Of a stretch of DNA of 64,000 nucleotides, positions 34,574-42,744 are shown piece after piece. The translations under genes and the position numbers were made by a program. The notes below the pieces were generated by a model, which saw only the letters and a program-made list of their open reading frames with translations, was not told the origin of the DNA and made no database searches. This DNA comes from WLMZ01 sp038227995 (GTDB taxonomy: Bacteria > Actinomycetota > Acidimicrobiia > Acidimicrobiales > Ilumatobacteraceae), in contig JBBRPP010000026.1 of assembly GCA_038227995.1 (NCBI GenBank), positions 11,066-75,065 of the forward strand, written 5' to 3'. Each line of letters starts with the position of its first letter. The first letter of the stretch is position 1.

Positions 34574-35194
34574 CTACTTTCGATGCTTCGTCTCGATGGT
34601 GGTGGTGACGCTGACGATCGTGGGAACACGCGGGGTCGAACCGAAGCCGAAGCGCACCGGTGGCCAGACGTCGGCGAGTGTGCCGAGGTCGACGCTGTCG
34701 AGTGTGCAGTGGACCGCTGTGACGCGGCGGGCATCGGTGGCGCCGTACCACTCCTGCCGATCGTTGCCGGCGGTGCCTCGGGTGCGGACACCCTTCATCA
34801 CGACCCGTGCGATCGGATCGATCGTGGTGCACCAGAACGGTGCCCGCGCGAGGGGTCGAGGCACCGTTCGTAGCAGCATCCCCAACGGCGTCCGGTCGCC
34901 CAGCGAAACCTCTGCGTACAACAGGCCGGCATCGACCGTCAGCGCGGCGGCCGATCGCACCGACACGACAGGGACTTCGACCACGGCGTCGAACGTGTAC
35001 GTCTGCTGCACGAACTCGGCCACGGCTGGATTCGGCGCGAGCAACGTGCGGAATCCGTCGGGTGTCTCGTGCATCACATCGGTGAACGACCCGAGCGGTG
35101 ATTCCGTCCAACGTCCGACGACGAAGCGGTGGCCCGATGTCGTTCCGAAGCCGCAGATCTCACCGTTGAACACACTGCGCTGACGACGGCTCAT
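34574..35194 (-). CDS. Hypothetical protein
   Basis: A 206-residue soluble protein with no recognised family. It looks beta-rich: repeated short strands such as FVVGRWTESPLGSF and VVEVPVVSVRS are followed by FWCTTIDPIARVVMKG. The overall pattern recalls lipocalin or acetoacetate-decarboxylase-like beta sheets, but no signature is strong enough. It lies 85 bases after the tauD-like stop and 13 bases before the mannosidase, so it is probably in the same transcript. A TACTTG element 8 bases before the ATG could be an internal promoter. Confidence 0.65.
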   Translation of the reverse strand: MSRRQRSVFNGEICGFGTTSGHRFVVGRWTESPLGSFTDVMHETPDGFRTLLAPNPAVAEFVQQTYTFDAVVEVPVVSVRSAAALTVDAGLLYAEVSLGDRTPLGMLLRTVPRPLARAPFWCTTIDPIARVVMKGVRTRGTAGNDRQEWYGATDARRVTAVHCTLDSVDLGTLADVWPPVRFGFGSTPRVPTIVSVTTTIETKHRK

Positions 35195-35279
35195 GGTGCC
35201 GACAAGTATCTCCTTCAACGCGCGGACGTACGCAGCGCAGCCCACGTGACATGTGCTGCGTACGTCGCGTGCGAGGACG

Positions 35280-36161
35280 TCAGCGGGGCTCGTCACCCCG
35301 CAGGGTGACTCGTTGGATGACGCGGTGCTGATCGCCGAAGTCACCGACCACCGAGTGCTGCGTCGAGCGGTTGTCCCAGAATCCGATGTCGCCCTTTGCC
35401 CAGTGGTAGCGCACCACGAAGCGGTCCTGCACCGAGTGCTGGTACAGGAACGACAGCAGAGCGGCGCTCTCCGGACGCGACAACTGAACGATGTGCGACG
35501 TGAACCCGGGGTTGACGAACAGCGTCTCGGCACCGGTCTCGGGGTGGGTGCGTACGACCGGATGCTCGACGGGATCGAGCGAGGTGAACGGCGTGCCCTC
35601 CCACTTGCCCTCGCCGACGTGATCGAGGATTCCCTTGAACTGGGCCTTGCCGTCGTGCACCGCCGTGAGCGTGCGCAGGAAGTCGCGCAGCGCCGGGCTG
35701 AGCGCTTCGAACGCAGCCTGCTGATCGGAGAACAACGTGTCGCCGCCGCTGGGTGGGATGACGACGGCGCGCAGGATCGAGCCGAGCGGCGGGCGTCGGA
35801 CGAAGGTGACGTCGGTGTGCCACGACACGCTGCGGTCGACGTTGCTGACATCGCCGTAGCTCTTGTACAGCTCGCGGCTGGCCGAGTAGTCGATCTCGAA
35901 GACTTCGGGGTGACCCTTGATGCCGGGGATGACCGGATGACCCTCGGTCGGTTCGCCGAAGCGAGCAGCGAACGCGAGGTGTTCATCGGGCGTGAGGTGC
36001 TGGCCGCGGAAGAAGATCACCTTGCGCGCGAGCAGGACGTCACGGATCGATGCGACCGTGGCGTCGTCGAGCGTGCGCACGTCGATGTCGTTGATGACGG
36101 CACCGATGGTGCCCGAGAGCTTGGTGACGTCGAGATCGACGCGAGATTCGGTAACGGTCAT
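35280..36161 (-). CDS. tauD: TauD/TfdA family 2-oxoglutarate-dependent dioxygenase
   Basis: A 293-residue non-heme Fe(II) dioxygenase. The facial triad is His115, Asp117 (WHTDVTF) and His269 (NRSTQH), with the 2-oxoglutarate arginine at Arg280 or Arg284. Enzymes of this group oxidise taurine, other sulfonates, alkyl sulfates or phenoxy acids, releasing sulfite or sulfate. An AGGAG ribosome site precedes the ATG, which overlaps the ssuB-like stop by 4 bases. The neighbourhood points to a sulfonate or sulfate ester. Confidence 0.9.
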   Translation of the reverse strand: MTVTESRVDLDVTKLSGTIGAVINDIDVRTLDDATVASIRDVLLARKVIFFRGQHLTPDEHLAFAARFGEPTEGHPVIPGIKGHPEVFEIDYSASRELYKSYGDVSNVDRSVSWHTDVTFVRRPPLGSILRAVVIPPSGGDTLFSDQQAAFEALSPALRDFLRTLTAVHDGKAQFKGILDHVGEGKWEGTPFTSLDPVEHPVVRTHPETGAETLFVNPGFTSHIVQLSRPESAALLSFLYQHSVQDRFVVRYHWAKGDIGFWDNRSTQHSVVGDFGDQHRVIQRVTLRGDEPR

Positions 36162-36907
36162 TGCGGGTCTCCTGTGTTGTTGGATGGATCATGAGCGCCT
36201 TCGGCCGTTTCGTCCACACCGAGTTCGCGCAGCAGACGGGATCGAAGGGCGATGAACTCGGGATGACCGCGCAGGCGTGGGCTGGGCACGCTCACGCGCT
36301 CGTCGAGCGAGATCACGCCGTCGGTCAGCACGAGCACGCGGTCAGCGAGCAGAACGGCTTCGTCGACATCGTGGGTGACGAGCAGGACGGCGGGTCGATA
36401 GCGGGTGTGCAGTTGCTGCACGAGCGCGTGCATTCGGACTCGAGTCAACGCGTCGAGCGCTCCGAACGGTTCGTCGAGCAGCAGGAGGTGCGGATCGCGC
36501 ACCAAGGCCCGGGCGAGTGCCGCGCGTTGTGCCTCGCCGCCGGACAGCGTCTTCGGCCAGTCGTCCTCGTGCCCGGCCAGCCCGACCTCGGCCAGCATCG
36601 TTCGGCCCCGAGCGTCGGTGCCGCGGCCCGGCAGTCCCAGGACGACGTTGTCGAGGACCGATGCCCACGGCAACAGTCGTGGGTCCTGGAAGACCACCGA
36701 CCGTCGACGCGGCACGCGGATTTCGCCGTCGGCACCGTCGTCGAGGCCGGCCAGCGCGCGGAGGAACGTGCTCTTGCCCGAACCACTTCGGCCGAGGAGG
36801 GCCACGAATTCGCCGCGCGCGAACCGCAGTTCGATGCCGCGCAAAACCTCGCGCTCGCCGAACGAGCGACGTACATCGCGGACAGCGACGACCTGGTCGG
36901 TGCTCAT
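36158..36907 (-). CDS. ssuB: Sulfonate/taurine ABC transporter ATP-binding protein
   Basis: A 249-residue ABC ATPase of the nitrate/sulfonate/taurine group with Walker A GRSGSGKST, Q-loop VVFQDPRLLPW, signature LSGGEAQRAALARAL, Walker B LLLLDEPFGALD and switch His in VTHD. The DPRLLPW sequence is typical of SsuB/TauB. ATGA overlaps join it to the permease and to tauD. Confidence 0.92.
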   Translation of the reverse strand: MSTDQVVAVRDVRRSFGEREVLRGIELRFARGEFVALLGRSGSGKSTFLRALAGLDDGADGEIRVPRRRSVVFQDPRLLPWASVLDNVVLGLPGRGTDARGRTMLAEVGLAGHEDDWPKTLSGGEAQRAALARALVRDPHLLLLDEPFGALDALTRVRMHALVQQLHTRYRPAVLLVTHDVDEAVLLADRVLVLTDGVISLDERVSVPSPRLRGHPEFIALRSRLLRELGVDETAEGAHDPSNNTGDPQ

Positions 36908-37761
36908 CGGCCTGGCTGCCAACGGAGAAGGCCGTGTTCCAGAACGCGGACGATCGAATCACATACCAGACCGAGCACCGCGTACACGACGATGCCGACG
37001 ACGATCACGTCGGTCTGGAAGAAGGTCTGGGCGCGGATCATCAGGTATCCGATTCCCTTGGTGGCGTTGATCTGTTCGGCGAAGACGAGCAGCAACCAGG
37101 CGATGCCTGAGGCGAGTCGCAGACCAACCAGGAATCCGGGCAGCGCGCCGGGCAGGATCACCTTGCGAATCATCTGCAGACGGCTGAGCCCGACGACCTT
37201 CGACAGCTCCCTGTAGCCGGGGTGGATCGACCGGATCGCCGCGCTGGTGTTCACGTAGATGGGAAAGGCGACGCCGAGCACGATCAGGAAGACCTTCACG
37301 GTCTCGCCGATGCCGAGCCACACGATGAGCAGCCCTTGGAGGGCGATGATCGGGACGAACCGAAGCATCTGCACGTTCGCGTCGACCAAGTCGTCACCGA
37401 CGCGAGACAGGCCGGCGATCAGCGCGAGTCCGGCGCCGATCGGGATGCCGAACGCGAGTCCCCACAGCACGCGCTGCAGCGATGCCCACAGCGCGTGCCC
37501 GAGCACACCCGACTTCGCCATGTCCCAGCCGGCGGTGACCACTGTCGACGGTCCGGCCAGCTGACGCGGGCTGATCCATCCTGCCGAAGCGGCGAGTTGC
37601 CACAGGCCGAGCAGCACCACCACACCGAACAGCCGCTCGATGCTGCGTGGCACGTGGAAGCGGCGCCGTCGAGTGTCGGCCCGACCCGTCGGCAGGGTCA
37701 CCAACTCGGGGACGTCGGTGACTGCGGTTCGAACGATGATCCGCTGGATCGTCGCTGTCAT
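36904..37761 (-). CDS. ssuC: Sulfonate/taurine ABC transporter permease
   Basis: A 285-residue membrane permease of the SsuC/TauC type: six predicted helices and the ATPase-contact loop around AAIRSIHPGYRELSKVVGLS. A 40-residue cytoplasmic N terminus precedes helix 1. It overlaps the binding-protein stop and the ATPase start by 4 bases each. Confidence 0.92.
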   Translation of the reverse strand: MTATIQRIIVRTAVTDVPELVTLPTGRADTRRRRFHVPRSIERLFGVVVLLGLWQLAASAGWISPRQLAGPSTVVTAGWDMAKSGVLGHALWASLQRVLWGLAFGIPIGAGLALIAGLSRVGDDLVDANVQMLRFVPIIALQGLLIVWLGIGETVKVFLIVLGVAFPIYVNTSAAIRSIHPGYRELSKVVGLSRLQMIRKVILPGALPGFLVGLRLASGIAWLLLVFAEQINATKGIGYLMIRAQTFFQTDVIVVGIVVYAVLGLVCDSIVRVLEHGLLRWQPGR

Positions 37762-38921
37762 GATGCGGCCTGCGTCGCGAGCACGAGATCGTTCAGGCGC
37801 GGATCGAACTCCCCGGAGACGTCGACCTTGCTCGGCACCTGTCCGGCCTCGAGGAAGAGGTCGGCCAGCTTCTGCTGTGGCGCCAGCAGATCACCTGGCA
37901 CGGCGAAGAAGCTGGTCGTACCGTTCTCCTGCACGAGCGCAGCTGCCCGCTCTGGGGTCAGCCCATAGATCTTGACGTAGACGCCGGATGCGAGCTCGTC
38001 CTGATGCGCTCGCAGGTAGGCAAACGCGTGCACCACGCGGACGGCGTAGTCGGCGAGCGCCGCAGACTTGCCGGCGTCGTCGAGTGCCTTCTTGGTCGAG
38101 ATCAGGATCGATGTCCGGTCGGGCAGTTGGTCGGCTCTGGCCACCAGCTTCGCGGTCGGGTTGTCAGCGAGGTAGCCGCTGGTGAGGGGCTCGACTTCCA
38201 GCCCAACATCGGCCGACTTGCCCTCCAGCGTCGCCCGCACGTTGATCTGGCTGACATCGACAGTGGTCACGTCGGATGCCTTCAATCCGACCGAGGCGAG
38301 CGCTTCGAGTAGCACCGCTTCACCAGCCGTACCGCGCTGGTAGGCGATGCTCTTGCCTTTGAGGTCGGCCCATCCGCTGATCCCGGTGACGCCCGGCGCC
38401 GTCACGAGCCCGTACGACGACTGCTTCGACGAGGCCCAGCCGGCGACGCCGACCAGGTCGAGTCCGGCGGCCTGGGCGAAGATCAGCGGCGTCGTGCCGA
38501 TGAATCCGGCGTCGAGGTCGCCGGCCTGGAACGCCTGCAACATCGGTGGGCCACCGACGAACGAGCCGTAGCTCAGCGCGTACGGGAAGTCCTTGTCCTG
38601 CCCCGACAAACTGAGGACGGTCTTGAGGTAGTCGAGTTGATCACCCACCCGCAGCGTCACGCCGGCGGGAACGGCGGGCGCCGTCACCGGAGCCGCTGTG
38701 GCGGTCGTGGCCGGTTCTGTGGTGGCCGGTTCTGTGGTCGCAGTCGGTTCCGTCGATGCGGGAGCGGACGGTGCCTTCGCCGGACCAGCGGTGCTTGTCG
38801 TCGACGCGGCCTGGACGCTGCGCGTCGACGCGTCGGAACCGCACGCCGCCAGCAGCGTGGATGCAGCCAGCGCCGTGGCAACGGCTCGACGACGGAAACG
38901 GGATGAGTTGGATGAGTGCAC
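37758..38921 (-). CDS. ssuA: Sulfonate/taurine ABC transporter substrate-binding lipoprotein
   Basis: A 387-residue lipoprotein (lipobox LLAAC, Cys at about 24) with a long Ala/Thr/Pro linker of about 50 residues. The binding domain is of the SsuA/TauA (NMT1-like) type: LRVGDQLDYLKTVL, then DLDAGFIGTTPLIFAQAAGLDLVGVA, then SIAYQRGTAGEAVLLEAL. The GTG at 38921 is chosen because the frame upstream overlaps the structured leader and the promoter. Confidence 0.9.
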   Translation of the reverse strand: MHSSNSSRFRRRAVATALAASTLLAACGSDASTRSVQAASTTSTAGPAKAPSAPASTEPTATTEPATTEPATTATAAPVTAPAVPAGVTLRVGDQLDYLKTVLSLSGQDKDFPYALSYGSFVGGPPMLQAFQAGDLDAGFIGTTPLIFAQAAGLDLVGVAGWASSKQSSYGLVTAPGVTGISGWADLKGKSIAYQRGTAGEAVLLEALASVGLKASDVTTVDVSQINVRATLEGKSADVGLEVEPLTSGYLADNPTAKLVARADQLPDRTSILISTKKALDDAGKSAALADYAVRVVHAFAYLRAHQDELASGVYVKIYGLTPERAAALVQENGTTSFFAVPGDLLAPQQKLADLFLEAGQVPSKVDVSGEFDPRLNDLVLATQAAS

Positions 38922-38947
38922 GCTCGTTGCTTTCTGATCGGAGTTGC

Positions 38948-39020
38948 CCGTTCGCCAGCCGACGACGAACAGGCATCGTCGGCTGGCGAGAACGGTCGTG
39001 ACCGAGGGGGGACCGGTCAC
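38948..39020 (-). promoter_or_regulatory. Structured leader of the ssuA operon (two hairpins)
   Basis: Minus-strand order: first a 7-base-pair hairpin (GTGACCG / CGGTCAC, 9-base C-rich loop, 38998-39020). Then a very stable hairpin of 18 pairs with a 2-base bulge and a 10-base loop (38948-38995). It ends 26 bases before the GTG. No U-run follows, so it is not a standard terminator. It does not match the consensus of SAM, cobalamin or other riboswitches known to me. Confidence 0.6.
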
Positions 39021-39029
39021 GTCGGACAC

Positions 39030-39059
39030 ATTATCCATAAAGCCGATCAAATTAGTCAA
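39030..39059 (-). promoter_or_regulatory. Promoter of the ssuA operon
   Basis: The -35 TTGACT (39054-39059) and -10 GATAAT (39030-39035) are separated by 18 bases, a good sigma-70 type match. It would give a leader of about 100 bases, in contrast to most genes here. Confidence 0.7.
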
Positions 39060-39136
39060 CAATTACAGAATGTGAAAGAAATCTCACTGAGGGCCGCAAT
39101 CGGGGCGCGCCTCATCCATGGCCTGAGCCATCGTGT

Positions 39137-39850
39137 TCAAGACGCGGCGACTTGACAGGCGACGCGCATCATCTGATCGACGCCGGCCTTCAGTTCTTCG
39201 TCGCTGATCCGTTCGCTGGAACCGTCGTCATCGATCATGTCGCTGACGGTCATCAGGGCGACGGACTCGATGTCGTGCAGTGCGGCGAGCGTGTACAGCA
39301 CGGCAACTTCCATCTCCACACCGAGATGACCGCGCTCGCGCCAGCGTTGCATGATGCCGGGTCGGGGATCGTAGAAAAGCCCGCTCGTGACGACGGGTCC
39401 GACGTAGACGGTGGCGCCCTGAGCGCGAGCCAGTTGTGCGCTCAGCTCGATCAACGAGAACGTCGCCGTCGGCGCATGCGGCTCGCCCTGCGTCAGCGTC
39501 GCGACGGTCGGGTCGTCGGGTGTCGCGCTGACGGCGATGAGCGTGTCTCCCATCCGCAAGCCCTTCTTCAAACCGCCTGCGGTGCCGACCCGAACGAGCC
39601 GCTTGGCGCCCAACTGGATCAGTTCGGAGTAGTAGATCGCGGCACTCGGTCCACCCATGCCGACGGACTGCACGCTGAGCGGAACGCCGTTGAAGGTGCC
39701 GGTGAACCCGAGCATGCCGCGCTCGTCGTTGACGCAGCGTGCACCGGGATCGAAGAACGTCTCGGCGATGTATCGGGCGCGCTTCGGGTCACCCGGAACC
39801 AGGACGGCGTCGGCATAGTCGGAGGATTCGGCGCGGAGGTGAACGGGCAT
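39137..39850 (-). CDS. deoD: Purine-nucleoside phosphorylase (DeoD-type)
   Basis: A 237-residue nucleoside phosphorylase of the hexameric NP-I family. It has the phosphate loop LVPGDPKRARYIAETFF, the VGMGGPSAAIYY helix, VRVGTAGGL and VEMEVAVLYTLAA with the ribose-binding Met-Glu, then SDMIDDD near the C terminus with the catalytic Asp. Cleaves purine (or possibly uridine) nucleosides to base and ribose-1-phosphate. The ATG lies 6 bases from a TACGCT -10 box. Confidence 0.88.
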   Translation of the reverse strand: MPVHLRAESSDYADAVLVPGDPKRARYIAETFFDPGARCVNDERGMLGFTGTFNGVPLSVQSVGMGGPSAAIYYSELIQLGAKRLVRVGTAGGLKKGLRMGDTLIAVSATPDDPTVATLTQGEPHAPTATFSLIELSAQLARAQGATVYVGPVVTSGLFYDPRPGIMQRWRERGHLGVEMEVAVLYTLAALHDIESVALMTVSDMIDDDGSSERISDEELKAGVDQMMRVACQVAAS

Positions 39851-39856
39851 TGACGC

Positions 39857-39862
39857 AGCGTA
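39857..39862 (-). promoter_or_regulatory. -10 box of deoD, leaderless type
   Basis: TACGCT on the minus strand ends 6 bases before the ATG at 39850. Confidence 0.55.
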
Positions 39863-39877
39863 CGCGAGACGCCGGTG

Positions 39878-40717
39878 CTACTTCAGGAAGCGACTCGTCG
39901 TGTTGTCGGCCAGCACCTTGCCGCCCGTCTGGCACGTGGGGCAATACGCCACGGTGTAACTGCTGTAGCTCACGGAACGAATGGTGTCGCCGCAGACGGG
40001 GCATGCCTCGCCGATGCGTCCGTGGACGCGGCCGGGGCGATCCTTCGACGAGCTCATGTCGGTGCGTGTCCGTTCGTACCCGAGGCCGTCGTCGACCGCC
40101 TCATGGATGGCCGCGACGACCTTGGCAACGTCGGCATCACTCAACTTGGCCGTGTTCGCGAACGGAGAGATCTTGGCCCGATGGCAGATCTCGTTGGCGA
40201 GCATGCGCCCCAAACCGGCGATCGCGCGCTGGTCGCGGAGGAAGCCGTGCAGCCGCATCGAGTGCGATGCAAATTGAGCCTTCAGCGCGGCGGCATCGAG
40301 TTCGAGTGCTTCGGGGCCGAGCTTGCTCAGGGGCAGATCGGTGAGCGCGGTCGCGGTGGGTACGCACCACACCCCGGCGCGACGTTCGGTGCCCTGTTCG
40401 GTGAGCAGCAGCGCCGGTCCCTCGTCGAACAGCAGCCGGGCTTGCCCGCCGCGCGGTTTGGGCGACTGCTTCTCGTCGACCAACAGGCGCCCACCTTGCA
40501 TCAGGTGCACGACGAACGTGATCGGTTCGAACTGCAGCATGAGGTACTTGCCGCGCCTGCCGACGCGTTGCAGCGCGAGACCGTAGGCATCGCTGGGCGG
40601 TGGCACGGCGGTCTTCAGCGCGGTGAACGTGATGGGCACGAACTTCTTCAGCGTGTGGCCGGCGAACTGTGCGGTCAGTCGTTCAGCGTGGGCTTGGACC
40701 TCGGGCAGCTCGGGCAC
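39878..40717 (-). CDS. Formamidopyrimidine-DNA glycosylase-type protein
   Basis: A 279-residue Fpg/Nei superfamily glycosylase. The GTG start gives MPELPEV with nucleophile Pro2 and Glu3; the conserved lysine is in GRRGKYLML. The zinc finger CPVCGDTIRS...CPTCQ is intact. It is the second superfamily member of the window after nei. It starts 3 bases after the SCP2 gene stop and is probably cotranscribed with it. The exact lesion range cannot be told; canonical Fpg ends just after the finger, and here a short tail follows. Confidence 0.88.
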   Translation of the reverse strand: MPELPEVQAHAERLTAQFAGHTLKKFVPITFTALKTAVPPPSDAYGLALQRVGRRGKYLMLQFEPITFVVHLMQGGRLLVDEKQSPKPRGGQARLLFDEGPALLLTEQGTERRAGVWCVPTATALTDLPLSKLGPEALELDAAALKAQFASHSMRLHGFLRDQRAIAGLGRMLANEICHRAKISPFANTAKLSDADVAKVVAAIHEAVDDGLGYERTRTDMSSSKDRPGRVHGRIGEACPVCGDTIRSVSYSSYTVAYCPTCQTGGKVLADNTTSRFLK

Positions 40718-40720
40718 GAA

Positions 40721-41110
40721 TCACTCGTATTCCGTGCGGCTGCGGACGCTGTCGAAGATGCCGCTCATCGCGCCGAAGATCGACTGGTTGTCCATCAGCT
40801 TCTGCTGGTCCCCCGTGAGCAGGATGCGACCCTGGATGAAGGCTTCCTGCGCGTTGAGCGCACCGGTGGCGACACCGACAGCGGTGGCCCACGTCTGCTC
40901 GAACCGGACGTCTTCCGGGTGGGCGGCGCCGGCGCTGAACGAGAGGGCGCCGTCCGCGACCTGCAGCGAATAGACGATGGTGCCCTCGGGCGCATCGGTG
41001 ACGACCTGGGTCACGCCGATCTCGTTCTGCGTGACGGCCGCCGCAACCCCGGGATCGGTGGCGGCCTCCGCGGCAACTGCATCGATCCAATCCAGACTTA
41101 GATAGCGCAC
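40721..41110 (-). CDS. SCP2 sterol-binding domain protein
   Basis: A 129-residue protein built of one SCP2-type lipid-binding domain: VADGALSFSAG, then EQTWATAVGVATGALNAQEAFIQGRILLTGDQQKLM. Actinomycete SCP2 proteins bind lipids or acyl-CoA, but the partner here is unknown. The GTG at 41110 lies 6 bases from a TACGTT -10 box. fpg follows 3 bases after the stop. Confidence 0.82.
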   Translation of the reverse strand: MRYLSLDWIDAVAAEAATDPGVAAAVTQNEIGVTQVVTDAPEGTIVYSLQVADGALSFSAGAAHPEDVRFEQTWATAVGVATGALNAQEAFIQGRILLTGDQQKLMDNQSIFGAMSGIFDSVRSRTEYE

Positions 41111-41116
41111 GGCGAC

Positions 41117-41122
41117 AACGTA
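41117..41122 (-). promoter_or_regulatory. -10 box of SCP2 gene, leaderless type
   Basis: TACGTT on the minus strand ends 6 bases before the GTG at 41110. Confidence 0.55.
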
Positions 41123-41164
41123 GTGTCGAATCGACGCCGGTGCGAGGGATTGACGGATCGATTG

Positions 41165-41809
41165 ATGGACTGGACTCCGAGCGACGAACAGCGACATGCC
41201 GATGTCGCCGTCGAGGCATGGTGGTGGTGGGGTCTCGCCGCCGATCGAAGCTGCGGCCTGTTCGTCGGCCTCGAGCTGCGCGGCCGCCGGTACGACTACT
41301 GGGCCGGCCTGGTGCGCGTCGACGAGCCGTATCTGTACATCGAGGAGCTCGATGGCAGCGACCTGCGCAGCGGGTTGGAGATCAAGCCGAGCGAGATGTG
41401 GGCCGACCATGTCTGCGACGTTCCGTTCACGCAGTGGAGCCTGGGCAACGAAGCCCACGGCGTGCTGCTCGACGATCCCGACGAGGCATGGCGCCGGGCG
41501 TACGGCACCCTCGTGCCCGTGACGTTCGATGTCGAGTGGTATGCGAGTGATGAGCCGCAAGCGATCGCTCACGGCTACCGGCAGGCGGGCGAGATCGATG
41601 CGCAGGTCGAGCTGACGTCCGGTCTGCTGTCGTTCACCGGCCCTGCAGAACGGGTGCACGTGTGGGGCGCGCCGTTCGTGCCATCATCGTTTGCCATGCC
41701 GATCGCTCCCGCCGGCCTCCGCGCACCGTACCGCCGCAGCGATGGCATCGCCGTCGATCAAGTGCTCACCGACCAGTGGTGGGCCAACGCCGCAGGACTG
41801 ATCCGATGA
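41165..41809 (+). CDS. Hypothetical protein
   Basis: A 214-residue soluble protein rich in Trp and acidic residues, not recognised. The pattern of alternating strands (CGLFVGLELRGRRYDYWAGL, then YLYIEELDGSDL, then VTFDVEWYA) suggests an all-beta fold such as the lipocalin-like or hydroxyneurosporene-synthase-like class, but this is inference. Its stop overlaps the next gene by 4 bases (ATGA). The ATG at 41165 is used; an upstream frame extension is possible. Confidence 0.7.
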   Translation: MDWTPSDEQRHADVAVEAWWWWGLAADRSCGLFVGLELRGRRYDYWAGLVRVDEPYLYIEELDGSDLRSGLEIKPSEMWADHVCDVPFTQWSLGNEAHGVLLDDPDEAWRRAYGTLVPVTFDVEWYASDEPQAIAHGYRQAGEIDAQVELTSGLLSFTGPAERVHVWGAPFVPSSFAMPIAPAGLRAPYRRSDGIAVDQVLTDQWWANAAGLIR

Positions 41810-42627
41810 CGTACGAGCGCGACATCCTCGACGAGTTCGCCGAACGCAAGAAGGCGCCCAGGTACACCGAGGTGACCGCCCAGATGGGAATGATCCTCGA
41901 GGATCGCGCCAGCGGATTCTGCGGCGACGTCGTCAAGATCACGTTCGAGGCCGTGACCCTTCGCGACCGCAAGAACGAGTTCCGCCACTTCCGTTGGAAA
42001 GAGGGCGGGTTCCTGCTCGACGGCAAGCCCGTCACCGTTGTTCGAGCAACGCAACAACCCACGACGGCCACGGTGAAACCGGCGATGACGAAGAGCGGAT
42101 CGGTTGCATCTGCGGTGCCGGTGAAGGCGCAGGTTGCGCGCGCTGCACGGATCTGGGTCGAGGGCAAGCACGACGCAGAGCTGGTCGAGCACGTATGGGG
42201 CGACGACCTGCGCGAGTTGGCGATCGTCGTCGAGCCGCTGCACGGCATCGACGATCTCGCCGGTGCGGTGCGCGAGTTCCAACCTTCGGCCAAGCGACGC
42301 CTCGGGATCCTCGTCGATCATCTCGTGGCCGGGTCGAAGGAATCACGCCTCGCGTCCACCGTCCGCGACCCCAACGTCTTGATCACCGGCCATCCGTTCG
42401 TCGACGTGTGGGCAGGCATTCGTCCCAAGGTGCTCGGCCTCGATGCGTGGCCCGACATTCCCCGCGGTCAACCGTGGAAAGAGGGCATGTGTCGCGCGCT
42501 CGGCACCGACCTCGCGACCTTCTGGCCGCGGTTGCGGAATCGGGTCACGACGTACGCCGATCTGAGCCCCGAACTGGTCGGGGCCTTTGAACGCCTGATC
42601 GATTTCGTCAGCGAAGCGGAGACGTGA
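41806..42627 (+). CDS. DUF3097 family protein
   Basis: A 273-residue protein of the actinobacterial DUF3097 family. An N-terminal half of about 100 residues with a conserved VTAQMGMILEDRASGFCGDVV segment is followed by a part that resembles a TOPRIM-type metal site: RIWVEGKHDAELVEHVWG and later RLGILVDHL. The Glu-Gly-Lys and Asp positions resemble those of RNase M5-like proteins. The biological function is not established. It is translationally coupled to the upstream gene. Confidence 0.82.
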   Translation: MTYERDILDEFAERKKAPRYTEVTAQMGMILEDRASGFCGDVVKITFEAVTLRDRKNEFRHFRWKEGGFLLDGKPVTVVRATQQPTTATVKPAMTKSGSVASAVPVKAQVARAARIWVEGKHDAELVEHVWGDDLRELAIVVEPLHGIDDLAGAVREFQPSAKRRLGILVDHLVAGSKESRLASTVRDPNVLITGHPFVDVWAGIRPKVLGLDAWPDIPRGQPWKEGMCRALGTDLATFWPRLRNRVTTYADLSPELVGAFERLIDFVSEAET

Positions 42628-42744
42628 CGGCGGCGTGACCCCGGCGTGTCATTCGGCACGTCATGGCGCTGTTCACGTTGACGCAATCCTGCCGTGACGT
42701 CCTCTCGGTACCGTTGCGGGTGACATCGGACCTCAGGAGGCACC

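Noticed and set aside
35280..36161. Dioxygenase as a herbicide-type (TfdA) enzyme
   Set aside because: The linkage with ssu-type genes favours sulfonates or sulfate esters; sequence alone cannot assign TfdA.
38948..38995. Strong hairpin before ssuA as an ordinary intrinsic terminator or SAM riboswitch
   Set aside because: No U-run follows and the SAM-I/IV core elements were not seen.
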